Origin: Micavibrio sp. UBA2638
GTDB taxonomy: Bacteria > Pseudomonadota > Alphaproteobacteria > Micavibrionales > Micavibrionaceae
Direction of reading: 5' to 3'
Length of the DNA: 39,722 nucleotides
NCBI GenBank assembly: GCA_002359735.1
Contig: DENS01000015.1
Coordinates: 1-39,722 of the forward strand
Shown: positions 8,439 through 16,581 of the stretch, piece by piece
How the letters are laid out: the number at the start of each line of letters is the position of its first letter
Numbering within the stretch: position 1 is the first letter of the stretch
Made by a program: the position numbers and the translations under genes
The notes under the pieces: generated by a model
The model's database searches: none
The model's input: the letters and a program-made list of their open reading frames with translations, nothing else
What the model was told of the DNA's origin: nothing

Positions 8439-9827
8439 ATGTCTGATTGGTCCCCGTCTTCGTGGCGAACAAAACCTGCGAAACAATTGCCCGTCTATAA
8501 AGACGAAATGGCGCTGAAAGCCGTGGAAAACGAATTACAGAACCTGCCGCCACTGGTATTTGCCGGGGAAGCGCGCAAATTACAAAAACAGCTGGGCGAT
8601 GTGGCCGCGGGGAAGGCCTTTTTATTACAAGGCGGCGATTGCGCAGAAAGTTTTGCGGAATTTAATGCCAACAAAATACGCGACACATTCCAGGTTATTT
8701 TACAAATGGCGGTTGTCCTGACCTATGCCGGGTCAGTGCCGGTTGTAAAACTGGGGCGCATTGCGGGTCAATACGCCAAACCGCGCTCAAATGACACCGA
8801 AACCCAAAATGATGTCACCTTGCCCATTTACCGCGGCGATAATGTCAACGCCCTTGAATTCACCGCCGAGGGGCGTGAACCCGACCCACAGCGCATGATC
8901 CGCGCCTATCATAATGCCTCTTCCACGTTAAACCTGCTGCGCGCCTTTGCCAAAGGCGGCTTTGCCGATTTAAACCGCGTCCACGGATGGAATCTGGATT
9001 TCGTTGAAGATTCCCCGCTGGGCGAGCGCTACGAAGACCTGGCCACCCGCATTGATCAGGCCCTTAAATTCATGGCGGCCTGCGGCGTATCATCGGATAA
9101 GGTGGCCGCGCTGCGTGAAACCGACTTTTTCACCTCACATGAAGCCCTGCTGCTGCCGTATGAAGAAGCCCTGACCCGCGTCGATAGCCTGACGGGTGAT
9201 TATTACGATACATCGGCGCATTTCCTGTGGATTGGCGCCAGAACCCACCAGACAGACCATGCGCAAATTGAATTTGTCAAAGGACTGCAAAACCCGCTGG
9301 GCCTGAAATGTTCCCCGGATCTGGCCCCGGATGAACTGATGCGCCTGATTGATATTCTGAACCCGGATGATATCCCCGGCCGCCTGACACTGATTGCACG
9401 CATGGGCCATGAAAAGGTCGAGGACAAACTGGCCCCGCTGGTCCGCAAGGTCAAAGAAGAAGGCCGCAGCGTCGTCTGGTCGTGTGATCCCATGCACGGA
9501 AACACGATTAAAGCCAATTCCGGTTTCAAAACACGCCGATTCGATCATATTTTAAATGAAGTGAAAGGATTTTTCGCCGTTCATGAAGCCGAAGGCACCC
9601 ACCCCGGCGGCGTTCATTTCGAAATGACCGGCAGCAACGTAACCGAATGCGTTGGCGGCGCCCTTGATATCAAAGATGAGGACCTATCCAGCCGTTATCA
9701 CACACATTGTGATCCGCGCCTGAATGCAAACCAGGCCCTGGAACTGGCCTTCCTGATTGCTGACGAACTAAAGGGCATACAAGGCAAAACCACCATCAAG
9801 CATTCATCGATGGCGGCCTCTGTTTAA
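8439..9827 (+). CDS. aroG: 3-deoxy-7-phosphoheptulonate (DAHP) synthase, class II
   Basis: The enzyme condenses phosphoenolpyruvate and erythrose 4-phosphate in the first step of aromatic amino acid synthesis. From the ATG at 8439, preceded by TAGGAG (8423-8428), it is 462 residues, normal for the plant-like class II form. The frame is open further upstream, but without a ribosome site. The typical opening WSPSSWR is present, followed by the metal-ligand cysteine of GGDCAESF (C68), the basic block around GRIAGQYAKPRS, WIGARTHQTD, CDPMHGNT (metal histidine), GGVHFEMTG (metal glutamate) and HCDPRLN (metal aspartate). No regulatory extension is visible. Only three bases separate it from nadE. 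The symbol follows mycobacterial class II usage. Confidence 0.95.
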   Translation: MSDWSPSSWRTKPAKQLPVYKDEMALKAVENELQNLPPLVFAGEARKLQKQLGDVAAGKAFLLQGGDCAESFAEFNANKIRDTFQVILQMAVVLTYAGSVPVVKLGRIAGQYAKPRSNDTETQNDVTLPIYRGDNVNALEFTAEGREPDPQRMIRAYHNASSTLNLLRAFAKGGFADLNRVHGWNLDFVEDSPLGERYEDLATRIDQALKFMAACGVSSDKVAALRETDFFTSHEALLLPYEEALTRVDSLTGDYYDTSAHFLWIGARTHQTDHAQIEFVKGLQNPLGLKCSPDLAPDELMRLIDILNPDDIPGRLTLIARMGHEKVEDKLAPLVRKVKEEGRSVVWSCDPMHGNTIKANSGFKTRRFDHILNEVKGFFAVHEAEGTHPGGVHFEMTGSNVTECVGGALDIKDEDLSSRYHTHCDPRLNANQALELAFLIADELKGIQGKTTIKHSSMAASV

Positions 9828-9830
9828 GAT

Positions 9831-11423
9831 ATGAGCCCTGACACCTCGATCGTACTAGCGCAGATCAACCCCATCCTTGGGGATTTACAAGGCAATGCCG
9901 ATAAAATCGCGGCCGCCTGCAAAGCGCATAAAACGGCAAAGCTGGTGATATTCCCCGAACTGAGCATTTGCGGATACCCCCCGGAAGATCTGGTTTTGAA
10001 ACCGTCTTTTACGCAAGCATGTATGCGGCAGGTCAAAGACCTTGCCACGCGCACAAAAGATCTGGATTGTGCAATACTGGTCGGCAGCCCGTGGCGGGAA
10101 GATGACGGAGCCCCCCTGCCCTATAACGCGGCGATTTGGCTGCATCGCGGTCAAATCATGGCCGTGCGCTATAAGCACGATTTGCCCAATTACGGCGTCT
10201 TCGATGAAAAACGAACCTTCCTGTCAGGCCCGCTGCCCGACCCGGTTGAATTTGATGGCCAGCGCTATGGCGTCATGATCTGCGAAGATATGTGGAACGA
10301 ACGCGTTGCATTGCATTTAAAACAAAAAGGGGCCGAAATTCTGATTGTGCCAAATGGCAGCCCCTTTACCACTGAAAAATTCGCGGTCCGTATGAATATA
10401 GCCCGGCAACGCGCCAGCGAAACCGGATTGCCACTGATTTACGTTAATCAGGTTGGCGGGCAGGATGAGCTGGTTTTTGACGGCGGATCATTCGCACTTG
10501 AAGGCGATGGCCGGATTAAAACGCAGCTGCCCTTTTTTGAACAATGCGTACAACCCGCCCAGCAGAATTCGCGTCACGATCACAGCGCCGAAGACCTCAC
10601 CTATAACGCCCTGAAATTGGGGCTTGGTGATTATGTCCGCAAAAACGGCTTTAGCGGCGTGATCATTGGCCTGTCGGGCGGAATAGACAGCGCCCTGACG
10701 GCCACGCTGGCCGTGGATGCGTTGGGGGCGAAAAATGTTCATTGCGTGATGCTGCCGTCTGTTTTCACATCACAAGACAGCCTTGATGACGCGCAAACCC
10801 TTGCCCGCAATTTGGGCGTAAAGCTGGATACAATCAGTATAAAAGCCCCGTTAGAGGCCTTTGAAAACAGCCTTGATGGCCTGCAGGGGCTGGCCCATGA
10901 AAATATTCAATCCCGCATCCGCGGCACCATATTGATGGCGCTTTCGAACGCCGAAGGAAAAATGTTGCTGACCACCGGCAATAAATCTGAAATGGCGGTG
11001 GGGTATGCCACCATCTATGGTGATATGAATGGCGGCTTTAACGCCTTGAAGGATGTTTATAAAACACAGGTCTTTGACTTATGCCGCTGGCGAAACAAAG
11101 ACGGCGAAGTTATCCCTGATTCCATTATTACAAAACCGCCAACGGCCGAATTGCGGGAAAACCAGACCGATCAGGACAGCCTGCCGCCCTACCCCATTCT
11201 GGATGGCATATTATCCATGTTAATTGAAGGCGAAGCCGCGCTGGATGATGTCTGCGCCCATGATGCCTATGACCGTGACACGGTGCTGAAAATATGGGGA
11301 TTGCTGGACCGCGCAGAATACAAACGCTATCAATCCCCGCCCGGCACAAAAATTACAACCAAAGCCTTTGGCCGTGACCGCAGATACCCAATGACCAATC
11401 ATTTTGTCAAAAATATTGATTAA
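9831..11423 (+). CDS. nadE: Glutamine-dependent NAD+ synthetase
   Basis: The 530-residue, two-domain product makes NAD+ from deamido-NAD+, ATP and glutamine. The N-terminal nitrilase-type amidase domain (about 1-245) has the catalytic triad E43 (FPELSICGYP), K115 (YKHDLPNYG) and C151 (MICEDMW). The C-terminal synthetase domain has the ATP pyrophosphatase loop SGGIDSALT (from residue 282), then TGNKSEMAVGYATIYGDM. The ammonia channel between the domains is implied by the fusion. The ATG follows the aroG stop by three bases with no clear ribosome site of its own, so coupled translation is likely. The operon logic is unclear. Confidence 0.95.
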   Translation: MSPDTSIVLAQINPILGDLQGNADKIAAACKAHKTAKLVIFPELSICGYPPEDLVLKPSFTQACMRQVKDLATRTKDLDCAILVGSPWREDDGAPLPYNAAIWLHRGQIMAVRYKHDLPNYGVFDEKRTFLSGPLPDPVEFDGQRYGVMICEDMWNERVALHLKQKGAEILIVPNGSPFTTEKFAVRMNIARQRASETGLPLIYVNQVGGQDELVFDGGSFALEGDGRIKTQLPFFEQCVQPAQQNSRHDHSAEDLTYNALKLGLGDYVRKNGFSGVIIGLSGGIDSALTATLAVDALGAKNVHCVMLPSVFTSQDSLDDAQTLARNLGVKLDTISIKAPLEAFENSLDGLQGLAHENIQSRIRGTILMALSNAEGKMLLTTGNKSEMAVGYATIYGDMNGGFNALKDVYKTQVFDLCRWRNKDGEVIPDSIITKPPTAELRENQTDQDSLPPYPILDGILSMLIEGEAALDDVCAHDAYDRDTVLKIWGLLDRAEYKRYQSPPGTKITTKAFGRDRRYPMTNHFVKNID

Positions 11424-11617
11424 ATAGGAATTTAATCATATTATGTACGCATGATCATCATTCAAGGCCGCAAAACACGGGCGCCCAGCAGGGCGTTTAC
11501 AATGCCGGCCTTAAAAAACAAACTGAAAGACCGGAAGTAAAATCAATGACTTGGCACCCCCACCCCCTAAAAAAACAGAAAAACGAAATGAAGGACTCCC
11601 CCCGCCCAAAAAAACAT

Positions 11618-11647
11618 TTGTGAGCATGGCGCCTGATGTGGTTATAT
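11618..11647 (+). promoter_or_regulatory. Candidate promoter of gltX
   Basis: TTGTGA (11618-11623) and TTATAT (11642-11647) are 18 bp apart, 24 bp before the gltX ATG. The gltX ribosome site AGAAGGA is at 11657-11663. The 248-bp gap before it (11424-11671) otherwise shows only A-rich and C-rich tracts. Confidence 0.35.
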
Positions 11648-11671
11648 GTGCCCCTAGAGAAGGATTAGAAC

Positions 11672-13042
11672 ATGAGTGTTAAAGTACGTTTTGCCCCCTC
11701 CCCCACCGGATGGCTCCATGTCGGAAATGTGCGCGCGGCCATTATTACGTGGTTATTTGCGCGTAAAAATGGCGGGCATTTTCTGTTTCGCGTTGATGAT
11801 ACGGATGCGGAGCGCTCCAAGCCCGAATACGAAGAAGAAATAGAAACCGCTTTGGCATGGTTGCATTTGAACTGGGATGAAAAAGCACGCCAGAGTGATC
11901 GGTGGGACCGTTATAACGCCGTCATCGAAAAATTAAAACAAGCGGGGCGCATTTATGCCTGTTATGAAAGCGCCGAGGAGCTGGCGCTAAAGCGTAAAAC
12001 GCTGTTAAATCGTGGCCTGCCGCCTATTTATGACCGCGCGGGATTAAACCTAAGCGATGAACAGAAAGCCAAATACGAGGCCGAGGGGCGCCAACCCCAT
12101 TGGCGTTTTAAACTGAACCATGCCCCCATTGAATGGAACGACCATATCCGCGGGCCGGTGAAATTTGAAGGCGAACAGATGTCGGACCCGGTATTAATCC
12201 GTGAAGATGGGCGGCCGCTATACCACCTCTGTTCGGTCATTGATGACCTTGATTTTAAAATCACGCATGTTGTGCGCGGTGAGGACCATGTTTCAAACAC
12301 AGCCAGCCACGTGCAGATGTTCGAAGCCATTATTGAGGCAGAGGGCAATGGAACGATCCCTGACTTTGCGCATTTGCCGCTGATCTCCGACAAGGAAGGC
12401 GGTAAACTGTCTAAACGTCTTGGCTCGCTGAGCGTTCGTGATTTGCGCGAAAATGAAAAGCTGGAGCCGATGGCTTTGGTGTCCCTGATGTCGCGCCTTG
12501 GTACGTCCGACCCGATTGAGGCCTTTTGTTCGATTGATCCGCTGATTGAGAGCTTTGACTTTGGTAAATTTTCGCGCGGTACGCCAAAATTCGACACCGA
12601 TGAGCTTTTGCGTCTGAATGCCAAAATATTGCACGAAACCCCGTTCGAGGATGTCAATGTTCGCTTGGCCGGAATGGGATTGCAGGAATTGACCGAGGAA
12701 TTCTGGTTATCGGTCCGGGCCAATATTGAGCGACTGGACGATGTTAAAAGCTGGTGGGAAATGGCCAAGGGGCCAGTAGAGCCTGTTATTGAGGCCGAAA
12801 ACACCGACTTCATCATGCAGGCCGCGGCCGAATTACCCCCCGCCCCATGGAATGAACACACATGGAGCGAATGGGTCGGGCGATTGAAAACCGCGACAGG
12901 CCGCAAGGGCAAGGGGCTGTTTATGCCGCTTCGTCAGGCTTTGACCGGCATGAATCATGGCCCAGAAATGGATAAGCTGCTGCTTCTTATCGGCCCGGAC
13001 AAGGCAAAGGAGCGCTTGCAGGCGTATAAAAAGGCGGCCTAG
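11672..13042 (+). CDS. gltX: Glutamyl-tRNA synthetase
   Basis: The 456-residue class I synthetase charges tRNA-Glu in the cytoplasm. The HIGH motif appears as HVGN (residues 16-19) in FAPSPTGWLHVGN, and the KMSKS loop as KLSKR near residue 245. The Rossmann core is followed by the helical anticodon-binding domain to the end (NHGPEMDKLLLLIG...). Many alphaproteobacteria carry two GltX copies, one of which can charge tRNA-Gln as a non-discriminating enzyme. This cannot be decided here, since no gatCAB genes lie in the window. AGAAGGA eight bases ahead of the ATG supports the start. trmJ follows after 55 bp on the same strand. Confidence 0.95.
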   Translation: MSVKVRFAPSPTGWLHVGNVRAAIITWLFARKNGGHFLFRVDDTDAERSKPEYEEEIETALAWLHLNWDEKARQSDRWDRYNAVIEKLKQAGRIYACYESAEELALKRKTLLNRGLPPIYDRAGLNLSDEQKAKYEAEGRQPHWRFKLNHAPIEWNDHIRGPVKFEGEQMSDPVLIREDGRPLYHLCSVIDDLDFKITHVVRGEDHVSNTASHVQMFEAIIEAEGNGTIPDFAHLPLISDKEGGKLSKRLGSLSVRDLRENEKLEPMALVSLMSRLGTSDPIEAFCSIDPLIESFDFGKFSRGTPKFDTDELLRLNAKILHETPFEDVNVRLAGMGLQELTEEFWLSVRANIERLDDVKSWWEMAKGPVEPVIEAENTDFIMQAAAELPPAPWNEHTWSEWVGRLKTATGRKGKGLFMPLRQALTGMNHGPEMDKLLLLIGPDKAKERLQAYKKAA

Positions 13043-13097
13043 ATAAGTAGTATTATAAAGATATCATTATAAATATTATTATACGGGGGCGCCTTTT

Positions 13098-13871
13098 ATG
13101 ACCGATTTATCTTGTACAGACACCACCCCCAAACCGGCGATTATTCTTGTTACTCCGCAAATGGGGGAAAACATTGGCGCCGCCGCGCGGGCGATGGCCA
13201 ATTTTGGGCTGACGGATTTGCGTCTTGTGGCCCCGCGTGATGGCTGGCCGAACCATGAAGCATTGCGCAATGCCTCTGGCGCCCTGGACGACCTTGTGCA
13301 AGCCAGGGTATTTGACACCCTGCAACAGGCCATCAATGACCTACACACCGTTCTGGCCACAACGGCACGCCCACGGGACATGGTAAAAGACGTTTACACC
13401 CCGCAAAGCGCCGCCACACGCATTACATCTGAACAAACCGGCGCCGCCATAAAAACCGGTCTGGTCTTCGGCGGGGAACGGGCGGGGCTGGGGAATGATG
13501 ATATTGCCCGCTGTCACGGAATCATCACCATCCCCACCAATCCGGATTTTTCATCGCTCAACCTTGGGCAATCCGTTCTACTGGTTTGTTGGGAATGGTT
13601 TCGCGCGCTGGATAACACAAACGATATTCAGCGCCCTCTGGGTGATAGCTTTCCGGCAACACAAGACAAGATGGATGAATTTTTTGTCCGCCTGGAACAT
13701 GAACTGGAAAAAGGCAATTTTTTCAAAGCGCGCGATTTAAAACCAACGATGCTGCGTAACATTCGCACCATGCTGACCCGCGCAGGCTTTAGCGATCAGG
13801 AATTGCGCACTCTACATGGAATTGTCAGCGCCTTAATCGGCAAGAAAAAAGCCGCCAAAGACACCCCTTGA
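13098..13871 (+). CDS. trmJ: tRNA (cytidine/uridine-2'-O-)-methyltransferase TrmJ
   Basis: The 257-residue SPOUT-class methyltransferase has the TrmJ layout: a knotted N-terminal catalytic domain (about 1-165) and a helical C-terminal extension. Recognisable blocks are ENIGAAARAMANFG near the N-terminus (with the conserved N and R), TTARPRD, LVFGGERAGLGNDD and IPTNPDFSSLNLGQSV, the last two forming the S-adenosylmethionine-binding knot. It should methylate the ribose at position 32 of the tRNA anticodon loop. It lies after gltX and may share its transcript; both act on tRNA. A hairpin overlapping its stop codon can serve as terminator. Confidence 0.92.
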   Translation: MTDLSCTDTTPKPAIILVTPQMGENIGAAARAMANFGLTDLRLVAPRDGWPNHEALRNASGALDDLVQARVFDTLQQAINDLHTVLATTARPRDMVKDVYTPQSAATRITSEQTGAAIKTGLVFGGERAGLGNDDIARCHGIITIPTNPDFSSLNLGQSVLLVCWEWFRALDNTNDIQRPLGDSFPATQDKMDEFFVRLEHELEKGNFFKARDLKPTMLRNIRTMLTRAGFSDQELRTLHGIVSALIGKKKAAKDTP

Positions 13872-13879
13872 CGGCTTTT
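13847..13879. terminator. Bidirectional terminator overlapping the trmJ stop
   Basis: AAAAGCCG (13847-13854) pairs with CGGCTTTT (13872-13879) around a 17-nt loop. A-rich and T-rich flanks allow it to work for trmJ and for the convergent gene ending at 13904. The trmJ stop codon lies in the loop side. Confidence 0.45.
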
Positions 13880-13903
13880 ATTGATGCTTGTTTACTAAAA
13901 AAA

Positions 13904-14254
13904 TCAGGCAACCTCACGGGTATATTCCTGAAGATTCAGCTCCGTAATCGTTTTTAGAAGGCGCGCAACCATATCATCGGTCTGGCCCATATCATCAAAC
14001 TTTATTTGCGCCTGCTTTAACAAATCCTCTGGCAGGAACGCCAAATCAGCATTACTGATTTTCTTATAGTAAATACCATGGGCATCTTTTCCGTCCGGCT
14101 TTACATCCCCTTCATAAAAGGCCGTCGCATAATATGTCCCCTTAATTTTCTGAACATGGTCGCATAGCTGGAAATCCATCTCACCAAGTTTGATGCATCC
14201 CACCTTGTTTGCAAATTCGTAAAATTTTGCCGGTTTCTTTTCGTATTGGGCCAT
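13904..14254 (-). CDS. Small hypothetical protein, soluble
   Basis: The 116-residue product starts behind a strong ribosome site (AAGGAG, eight bases before the ATG), which supports it as a real gene. It has no signal peptide or membrane segment. The middle is aromatic-rich (GTYYATAFYEGDV, HGIYYKK) and the end is acidic and helical. Two cysteines (C20 and C31) occur in the N-terminal third. I do not recognise the family. It lies downstream of rpsD on the same strand but is separated from it by the rpsD terminator, so it probably has its own promoter in 14255-14360. Confidence 0.65.
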   Translation of the reverse strand: MAQYEKKPAKFYEFANKVGCIKLGEMDFQLCDHVQKIKGTYYATAFYEGDVKPDGKDAHGIYYKKISNADLAFLPEDLLKQAQIKFDDMGQTDDMVARLLKTITELNLQEYTREVA

Positions 14255-14363
14255 TTGCCATGCTCCTTATTTAGGGGTCATTAAAAATCTACATCACCTT
14301 ATACAGCGTTTTTCCTAAAATTGCAAATTAAATTATGTAAACACCTGAGCACTATTTACGCGC

Positions 14364-14391
14364 AAACAAAAAGGCCGCGAAAAAGCGGCCC
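14364..14391 (-). terminator. Rho-independent terminator of rpsD
   Basis: Read on the minus strand, GGCCGC (14390-14385) and GCGGCC (14378-14373) close a six-base loop and are followed by a T-rich run. It sits 27 bp after the rpsD stop and is a textbook terminator. Confidence 0.85.
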
Positions 14392-14417
14392 TTTCAGAAC
14401 TATATACCAACACCGGA

Positions 14418-15035
14418 TTAACGTGAGTAAAACTCGACAACCAGATTTGGTTCCATTTGCACAGGGTATGGAATGTCTTCCAATTTTGGCGTGCGAATAA
14501 ATGTTGCCTTGAAAGCCTTTGTATCGACATCAACATATTCAGGCACTTCACGCTCTGGCTGTTGTGTAGCCTGCAAAACCATTGGCAACTGACGAGAGGC
14601 TTCTTTCACCTCGATCACGTCGCCTTCTTGAACCTGATAAGACGGAATATTGACAATCTTACCATTCACAAAAACATGCTTGTGATTGATAAACTGACGT
14701 GCAGCAAACACTGTCGGCACGAAATTGGCGCGGTAAACAACCGCATCAAGGCGGCGCTCCAGCAAGCCAACAAGGTTTTGACCTGTATCACCACGCAGAC
14801 GATCGGCCTCTTTAAAGTAACGACGGAACTGTTTCTCGCCAATATTACCGTAATATCCTTTTAGTTTCTGCTTTGCCATCAACTGCAGACCGAAATCGGA
14901 TAACTTACCACGGCGTTGACCGTGCATACCCGGGCCGGATTGACGCATATTGTAAGGCGATTTCGCACGCCCCCAAAGGTTCGCACCAACACGGCGATCA
15001 ATTTTGTGTTTGGATGATAAACGCTTACCACTCAT
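14418..15035 (-). CDS. rpsD: 30S ribosomal protein S4
   Basis: The 205-residue product is a primary 16S rRNA-binding protein that nucleates 30S assembly. The zinc-free S4 N-terminus (MSGKRLSSKHKIDRRVG) is followed by KSPYNMRQSGPGMHGQRR. The S4 RNA-binding domain covers about 95-155, with LERRLDAVVYRANF and INHKHVFVNGK. AGGAGA precedes the ATG. It is monocistronic, with its own strong promoter and terminator, the usual alphaproteobacterial arrangement rather than the alpha operon of E. coli. The roughly 120-nt leader could carry autoregulatory structure, but I could not identify one. Confidence 0.97.
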   Translation of the reverse strand: MSGKRLSSKHKIDRRVGANLWGRAKSPYNMRQSGPGMHGQRRGKLSDFGLQLMAKQKLKGYYGNIGEKQFRRYFKEADRLRGDTGQNLVGLLERRLDAVVYRANFVPTVFAARQFINHKHVFVNGKIVNIPSYQVQEGDVIEVKEASRQLPMVLQATQQPEREVPEYVDVDTKAFKATFIRTPKLEDIPYPVQMEPNLVVEFYSR

Positions 15036-15159
15036 AATTTTTCTCCTATTATTACTTTTTGTCCCGCCCGACCAACAATGGTTTGAAGGCGCATTTTATA
15101 ATGCGAAATCCATCAACGGGAGAGAACCATTTCCCCCCTCTTTCGCGGGAATAGAGCGA

Positions 15160-15187
15160 TTTATACGGATTTCGCAGCAAATGTCAA
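15160..15187 (-). promoter_or_regulatory. Strong sigma70 promoter of rpsD
   Basis: On the minus strand a perfect TTGACA (complement of 15182-15187) is followed after 16 bp by TATAAA (complement of 15160-15165). This is the best match in the window and fits a highly expressed ribosomal gene. The leader to the rpsD start is about 120 nt. Confidence 0.8.
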
Positions 15188-15208
15188 TAAAACTTATGCT
15201 TTAACGCC

Positions 15209-15691
15209 TTAATTTGAATACAAATAGGCATTTGTCGCGATAAACATGATATAGATCCATTGGAACATCACGCAGAAAAAGCCAAATAAAAATGCGCGGA
15301 AACGGTGTTTCACACGGTTTTTTCCCGTATGCACCAGCATGTGAACAACGCGGCTGGCAACAAACAGCCAGGCCAGAACGACAAAAATCCAGCTTTCAAC
15401 AGAAAAAACAAAGACCATGACGCAGGCCAGATAAAAAAGAACCGGTAATTCAAACTGGTTAATATAGTTATTCTGCACCTTACGCACAGAATCCGGCCAC
15501 GCATTATGATTAACGGCGATTTCGTCCATTGTGACACCGGCCTCTTTAAAGGCACGCATCCGCACAAAACGCATCTTTATCAAAACAGTAAAAGTCAGGA
15601 TAACCTGAGCAAATATTGACCAAAGCAGTAGATACGTAATAAATGGCATAATGCGCGGGCTCCCCTGATTAATGCGGCTTTCCCACGACAT
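15209..15691 (-). CDS. MAPEG-family membrane protein
   Basis: The product is 160 residues from the ATG at 15691, or 146 from an in-frame ATG at 15649 (MPFITYLLLW). The latter has GGGGAG ten bases upstream and matches the usual short N-terminus of the family; either start is possible. Four hydrophobic segments cover nearly the whole protein. The family blocks NNYINQFELPVLFYL and RVVHMLVHTGKNRVKHRF are clear. MAPEG proteins include membrane glutathione transferases and related enzymes of eicosanoid and glutathione metabolism; many bacterial members have no known substrate. gor in the same window is a loose thematic link only. Confidence 0.85.
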   Translation of the reverse strand: MSWESRINQGSPRIMPFITYLLLWSIFAQVILTFTVLIKMRFVRMRAFKEAGVTMDEIAVNHNAWPDSVRKVQNNYINQFELPVLFYLACVMVFVFSVESWIFVVLAWLFVASRVVHMLVHTGKNRVKHRFRAFLFGFFCVMFQWIYIMFIATNAYLYSN

Positions 15692-15740
15692 TAAAACAGA
15701 TATTCCCCTTCAACAAGGGCGCCAAGGCATAAGATATGAC

Positions 15741-16274
15741 TTATAGGCTGTTTTCTTGAATATCAATCAGATACTGATCCATTGCCAAATCAAAATCGCG
15801 CGTCCATATCGCATCAGACAGCACCTCATGCTTGTCCATATTCAAGGGGATATAGGCCGAAGGAACGGCCATTTCCTGAAATTTCTGCGCAATATTAAAC
15901 GGGGATCCTTTTACGTTTTCGGGCTGATCCAAAAAACTGACGGCAAAAATTTTATGCAGGATCACGGCATCTTGCGGCGCATACCAATAACGAAACTCCG
16001 TTGGATCCTCACCAATAAAATCCAGAAGCCCCTCACGAATTTGATCCCTGCTCTGCCAGGTCGATTCATCGGGCAATTTGGCCAGAACATTTTCTGTAAC
16101 CCACTCATTCTGCTCTGCCGCGGCGCGGTTGAACTCTTTAAACACCGCCATGAAGGAACGCCCTTCAAGATCAACCACTGCAAAAGAGATCGGGTCGGTT
16201 ACCGGAAATTTACGCCCATCTTCCAGAACGGCTTCGTATTCAATAAATTCAGTGTCAAACCATAATTTGCGCAT
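15741..16274 (-). CDS. DEDD-type 3'-5' exoribonuclease, RNase AS/Rv2179c-like
   Basis: The 177-residue product has the compact DEDDh exonuclease layout of the Rv2179c family (polyadenylate-specific RNase AS). Exo I is FDTEF (D7, E9), the second acidic block is RYWYAPQDAVIL (D102), and the final block is KHEVLSDA (H149, D154). The family degrades RNA from the 3' end with two metal ions. The replacement of the usual tryptophan-rich block after YWYA is a small variation. It lies between the MAPEG gene (50 bp gap) and a tRNA gene on the same strand. The family assignment is good; substrate preference is inference. Confidence 0.82.
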   Translation of the reverse strand: MRKLWFDTEFIEYEAVLEDGRKFPVTDPISFAVVDLEGRSFMAVFKEFNRAAAEQNEWVTENVLAKLPDESTWQSRDQIREGLLDFIGEDPTEFRYWYAPQDAVILHKIFAVSFLDQPENVKGSPFNIAQKFQEMAVPSAYIPLNMDKHEVLSDAIWTRDFDLAMDQYLIDIQENSL

Positions 16275-16433
16275 AAATCTATAAATAATGGATGCGGGCC
16301 GGCCTTACAAACACTTGTTATGATGCAGCGCGAAAATGGCTGAAACAGCGCACCCTGCCTGTCACCAAAGAACCGCAAAGTACAGGCTTACGGGGATAAA
16401 ATAACGGAAAGCGGAAGAAAATAAAAGAATCAG

Positions 16434-16510
16434 TGGTGGGCCAGGCCGGACTTGAACCAGCGACCAATCCGTTATGAGCGGACTGCTCTAACCAACTGAG
16501 CTACTGGCCC
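16434..16510 (-). tRNA. tRNA with CAT anticodon (Ile2 or elongator Met)
   Basis: A complete 77-nt cloverleaf runs from 16510 to 16434 on the minus strand, with CCA encoded. The acceptor stem GGGCCAG/CTGGCCC, D stem GCTC/GAGC, anticodon loop CTCATAA (anticodon at 16476-16474), and T stem with TTCAAGT all fit. It lacks the C1-A72 mismatch and GGG/CCC anticodon-stem pairs of initiator tRNA. The AGAGCAG and TTGGTCGCTGG context resembles E. coli tRNA-Ile2, whose wobble C is changed to lysidine by TilS, so Ile2 is a little more likely than elongator Met. It lies 71 bp after the metalloprotease-like gene. The 159 bp between it and the exonuclease gene (16275-16433) show no gene. Confidence 0.95.
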
Positions 16511-16581
16511 TTAGAGATTTACTGGTTACCAAGAATATTGCCCTTGCGCAAGATATTTGATTCTTTTTTAAAGCGTCTATA

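Noticed and set aside
11451..11540. 29-codon basic reading frame between nadE and gltX
   Set aside because: No ribosome site or promoter; short and in a repetitive A-rich gap.
12028..12912. 294-codon reading frame antisense to gltX
   Set aside because: It lies wholly inside a canonical essential gene, with no family features and Ser/Arg-rich composition.
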